From Bradyrhizobium sp. AZCC 1721 (GTDB taxonomy: Bacteria; Pseudomonadota; Alphaproteobacteria; Rhizobiales; Xanthobacteraceae), in NCBI RefSeq assembly GCF_036924715.1, contig NZ_JAZHSB010000001.1, positions 620,001 through 684,000 on the forward strand: DNA of 64,000 nucleotides, given 5' to 3'. The notes beneath the pieces are model-generated. The model searched no databases. It had not been told where the DNA came from and was given only the letters and a program-made list of their open reading frames with translations. Numbering within the stretch: the stretch's first letter is position 1; each line of letters begins with the position of its first letter. A program made the translations under genes and the position numbers. Positions 62,378-64,000 of this stretch are shown piece after piece.

Positions 62378-63004
62378 ATGACGATCGAACTGCACACCTG
62401 GAACACGCCGAACGGCCGCAAGATCTCGGTTGCGCTGGAGGAAATGGGGCTGCCCTACAAGGTGATCCCGGTGAACATCACCAAGGGCGAGCAGATGGCG
62501 CCTGCCTTTCTCAAGCTCAGCCCGAACAACAAGATCCCGGCGATTGTCGATCCCGACGGTCCCGGCGGTAAGCCGGTCGGCATCTTCGAATCCGGTGCGA
62601 TCCTGCTTTATCTCGGCGAGAAGACCGGCAAGTTCCTGCCCAAGCCGTTGGCGGAGCGCATTCCGGTCTATGAATGGCTGATGTGGCAGATGGGCGGCTT
62701 TGGTCCGATGCCCGGCCAGGTGCATCATTTCATCGCGCTGGAGAACGAAACCGACCGCGCCTACGGCCTCAAACGCTTCATGGCCGAAACCCGCCGGCTC
62801 TACGGCGTCCTCGACCGCAGGCTGGAGGGCCGGGAGTTCGTCGCCGATGCCTTGTCGGTCGCCGACTTCGCCATCCTCGGCTGGGCCTGGCGCCATCCGC
62901 GCCACAAGGTGGAGCTGAAGGATTTTCCGAACGTCGAGCGCTGGTACAACGCGATGATGGCCCGCCCGGCGACCAAGCGCGGCATGGAAGCCAAGCTGGA
63001 TTGA
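62378..63004 (+). CDS. Glutathione S-transferase family protein (YfcG/Nu-class-like)
   Basis: The 208-residue protein has an N-terminal thioredoxin-like domain (IELHTWNTPNGRKISVALEEMGLPYKVIPVNI, NNKIPAIVD, FESGAILLYLGEKTG). A helical C-terminal domain follows (WLMWQMGGFGPMPGQVHHF, LSVADFAILGW). The TPNGRK loop with Thr/Asn instead of a catalytic Tyr, and the QMGGFGPMxGQ motif, are typical of Nu-class disulfide-bond oxidoreductases such as YfcG. It would use glutathione to reduce disulfides or peroxides. Confidence 0.9.
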   Translation: MTIELHTWNTPNGRKISVALEEMGLPYKVIPVNITKGEQMAPAFLKLSPNNKIPAIVDPDGPGGKPVGIFESGAILLYLGEKTGKFLPKPLAERIPVYEWLMWQMGGFGPMPGQVHHFIALENETDRAYGLKRFMAETRRLYGVLDRRLEGREFVADALSVADFAILGWAWRHPRHKVELKDFPNVERWYNAMMARPATKRGMEAKLD

Positions 63005-63034
63005 TACGCGCTGTCCCGACCCACCATTGTCGCC

Positions 63035-63070
63035 GCCCGGCCTTGTGCGCAATTGCGTACAAGGCCGGGC
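63035..63070. terminator. Long palindrome between convergent genes
   Basis: GCCCGGCCTTGT (63035-63046) pairs perfectly with ACAAGGCCGGGC (63059-63070), and the 12 bases between them are also nearly self-complementary. It lies between the glutathione transferase (stop 63004) and LysE (stop 63086). There is no T run, so it may be a repeat element that also serves as a bidirectional stop. Confidence 0.5.
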
Positions 63071-63085
63071 GATGACGGCCGGAGC

Positions 63086-63721
63086 TCACGCCCTTTTCGC
63101 CTCGAACGCCATCTTCACCGCAAGCCCGGCCAGCACCGTTCCCATCAGCCAGCGCTGCAGCAACAGCCACGTCGGCCGCGAGCCGAGAAACATTGCGATC
63201 GATCCGGCGGCAAGTGCGATCACTGCGTTGACGCTGACGCTGATCACGATCTGGATCGCGCCGAGCGCCAGCGACTGCGTCAGCACGCTGCCCACCGTGG
63301 GGTCGATGAACTGCGGCAGCAGCGCCAGGTACAGCATCGCGATCTTCGGATTGAGCAGATTGGTGACGAATCCCATCGCAAACAATTTGCGCGGGCCGTC
63401 GATTTGCAGCTTTCTCACCTGAAACGGCGAACGCCCGTTCGGCTTCAGCGCCTGCCACGCCAGCCACAGCAGATAGGCAGCGCCCGCGAAGCGCAGCGCG
63501 TCGTAAGCATAGGGCACCGCGAACAAGAGCGCGGTGATGCCGAACGCCGCGCACAGCATGTAAAACACAAACCCGAGCGCGACGCCGCCCAGCGACACGA
63601 TCCCGGCCGCCGGCCCTTGCGTGATCGAGCGCGAGATCAGGTAGATCATGTTCGGCCCCGGCGTCAGCACCATGCCGAGCGAGATCAGGGCAAAACCAAG
63701 CAGGGTAGGGAGATGAGGCAT
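63086..63721 (-). CDS. LysE/RhtB family amino-acid exporter
   Basis: The start is ATG 63721 (MPHLPTLLGFALISLGMVLTPGPNM). The 211-residue protein has six membrane helices with the family motif LTPGPNMIYLISRSITQGPAAGIVSLGGVALG near the N-terminus and GFVTNLLNPKIAMLYLALLPQFI in the middle. Such proteins export amino acids or their analogues. It converges on the glutathione transferase gene. Confidence 0.9.
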   Translation of the reverse strand: MPHLPTLLGFALISLGMVLTPGPNMIYLISRSITQGPAAGIVSLGGVALGFVFYMLCAAFGITALLFAVPYAYDALRFAGAAYLLWLAWQALKPNGRSPFQVRKLQIDGPRKLFAMGFVTNLLNPKIAMLYLALLPQFIDPTVGSVLTQSLALGAIQIVISVSVNAVIALAAGSIAMFLGSRPTWLLLQRWLMGTVLAGLAVKMAFEAKRA

Positions 63722-63830
63722 GGGAGACTCGCGGCGAGGAATGCGCATGTTTCTAGCGTGCAGCGCGCGGCGATGTCATTTCGTATATTGCTCCGAGGAC
63801 ATTTCTATGGAGCCGCATCGGCGGTGCGCT

Positions 63831-63979
63831 CCCTCTCCCGCGTGCGGGGGAGGGCTGGGGTGGGGGTGTTGCCGCATAAGAGATGTCAGAGTTCGCGGAG
63901 AGAACCCCCACCCGCCGCGCTCACGCGCGTCGACCTAAGAGCGAGCTTCGCTCGTCTCGACCCCGCAAGCGGGAGAGGT
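63831..63979. repeat. Long palindromic intergenic repeat
   Basis: CCTCTCCCGC (63832-63841) is mirrored by GCGGGAGAGG (63969-63978). Inside, GGGTGGGGGT is mirrored by ACCCCCACCC (63904-63913), and GAGCGAGCTTCGCTC forms a further small hairpin. The whole of about 149 bases could fold as one branched structure. The shorter repeat at 27987 appears related. Nothing else is seen from 63722 to the window end. Confidence 0.7.
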
Positions 63980-64000
63980 AAGAATCAATGCGCCTCATCC

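Overview
The window is chromosomal DNA of an alphaproteobacterium, most likely Bradyrhizobium or a close relative. I infer this from the high GC content, the ptsH-manX-hprK-chvG-chvI cluster next to pckA, Omp25-like porins, many small secreted proteins, and several families of palindromic intergenic repeats. I found no rRNA, tRNA, CRISPR array, transposase or prophage. Most of the window reads as core and niche metabolic chromosome. Genic decay is limited to three spots: a frameshifted SnoaL-like gene, a radC tail and a mazF tail.

Layout. 1-4990: the end of a glutamate-synthase-like gene, a DUF3147 membrane protein, a two-barrel porin, a small secreted protein and a creatininase-family hydrolase. 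5131-9444: a tightly coupled five-gene operon with an NMT1-type ABC importer (binding protein, ATPase, permease), a D-2-hydroxyacid dehydrogenase and a tandem-domain Inh-like secreted protein. 9572-11279: a DGPF/YciI protein with its partner ECF sigma factor. 11282-15493: a quinol-monooxygenase-like protein, a TetR regulator with a visible operator, a frameshifted SnoaL-like gene, DUF3237, DUF6064 and a Tat-exported aldo/keto reductase. 16052-26773: a GntP permease, a patatin, LapA- and HdeD-like membrane proteins, radC, an exported metallo-beta-lactamase-fold hydrolase, map, an MscS channel, a K+/H+ antiporter, dodecin and a His-rich secreted protein.

27051-31237: a cysteine version of a GrdB-like reductase, a CaiB-type CoA-transferase and ilvD. 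31241-33381: modABC, in the order A-B-C on the minus strand. 33583-35084: mepA coupled to a Spy/CpxP-like protein. 35235-42797: a TctC-type binding protein, a flavin monooxygenase, a PAS-GGDEF-EAL protein with a degenerate GGDEF motif, DUF1801, an acyl-CoA-dehydrogenase-fold protein and an MFS transporter. 43242-47586: lepA, a GT39-type glycosyltransferase and an SDR.

47594-54612 is the regulatory heart. HPr, an EIIA of the mannose family, short HPr kinase, ChvG and ChvI lie on the minus strand in that 3'-to-5' order. pckA follows on the plus strand, behind a HugZ-like gene, with a perfect FNR/FixK-type palindrome in its upstream gap. 54649-63721: arginase (its last codons lie inside the pckA terminator), a thioesterase, glycogen phosphorylase, small hypotheticals, DUF2865, pyrE, a glutathione transferase and a LysE exporter.

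I see no obvious new multi-gene defence or mobile system. The best leads are small. They are the mazF tail ending near a repeated 51-bp element, the radC tail, the FixK-like box before pckA, an orphan 14-bp palindrome, the two-barrel porin, and the Cys-for-Sec GrdB homologue beside ilvD. Family names are from recognition of sequence motifs, not from database searches.
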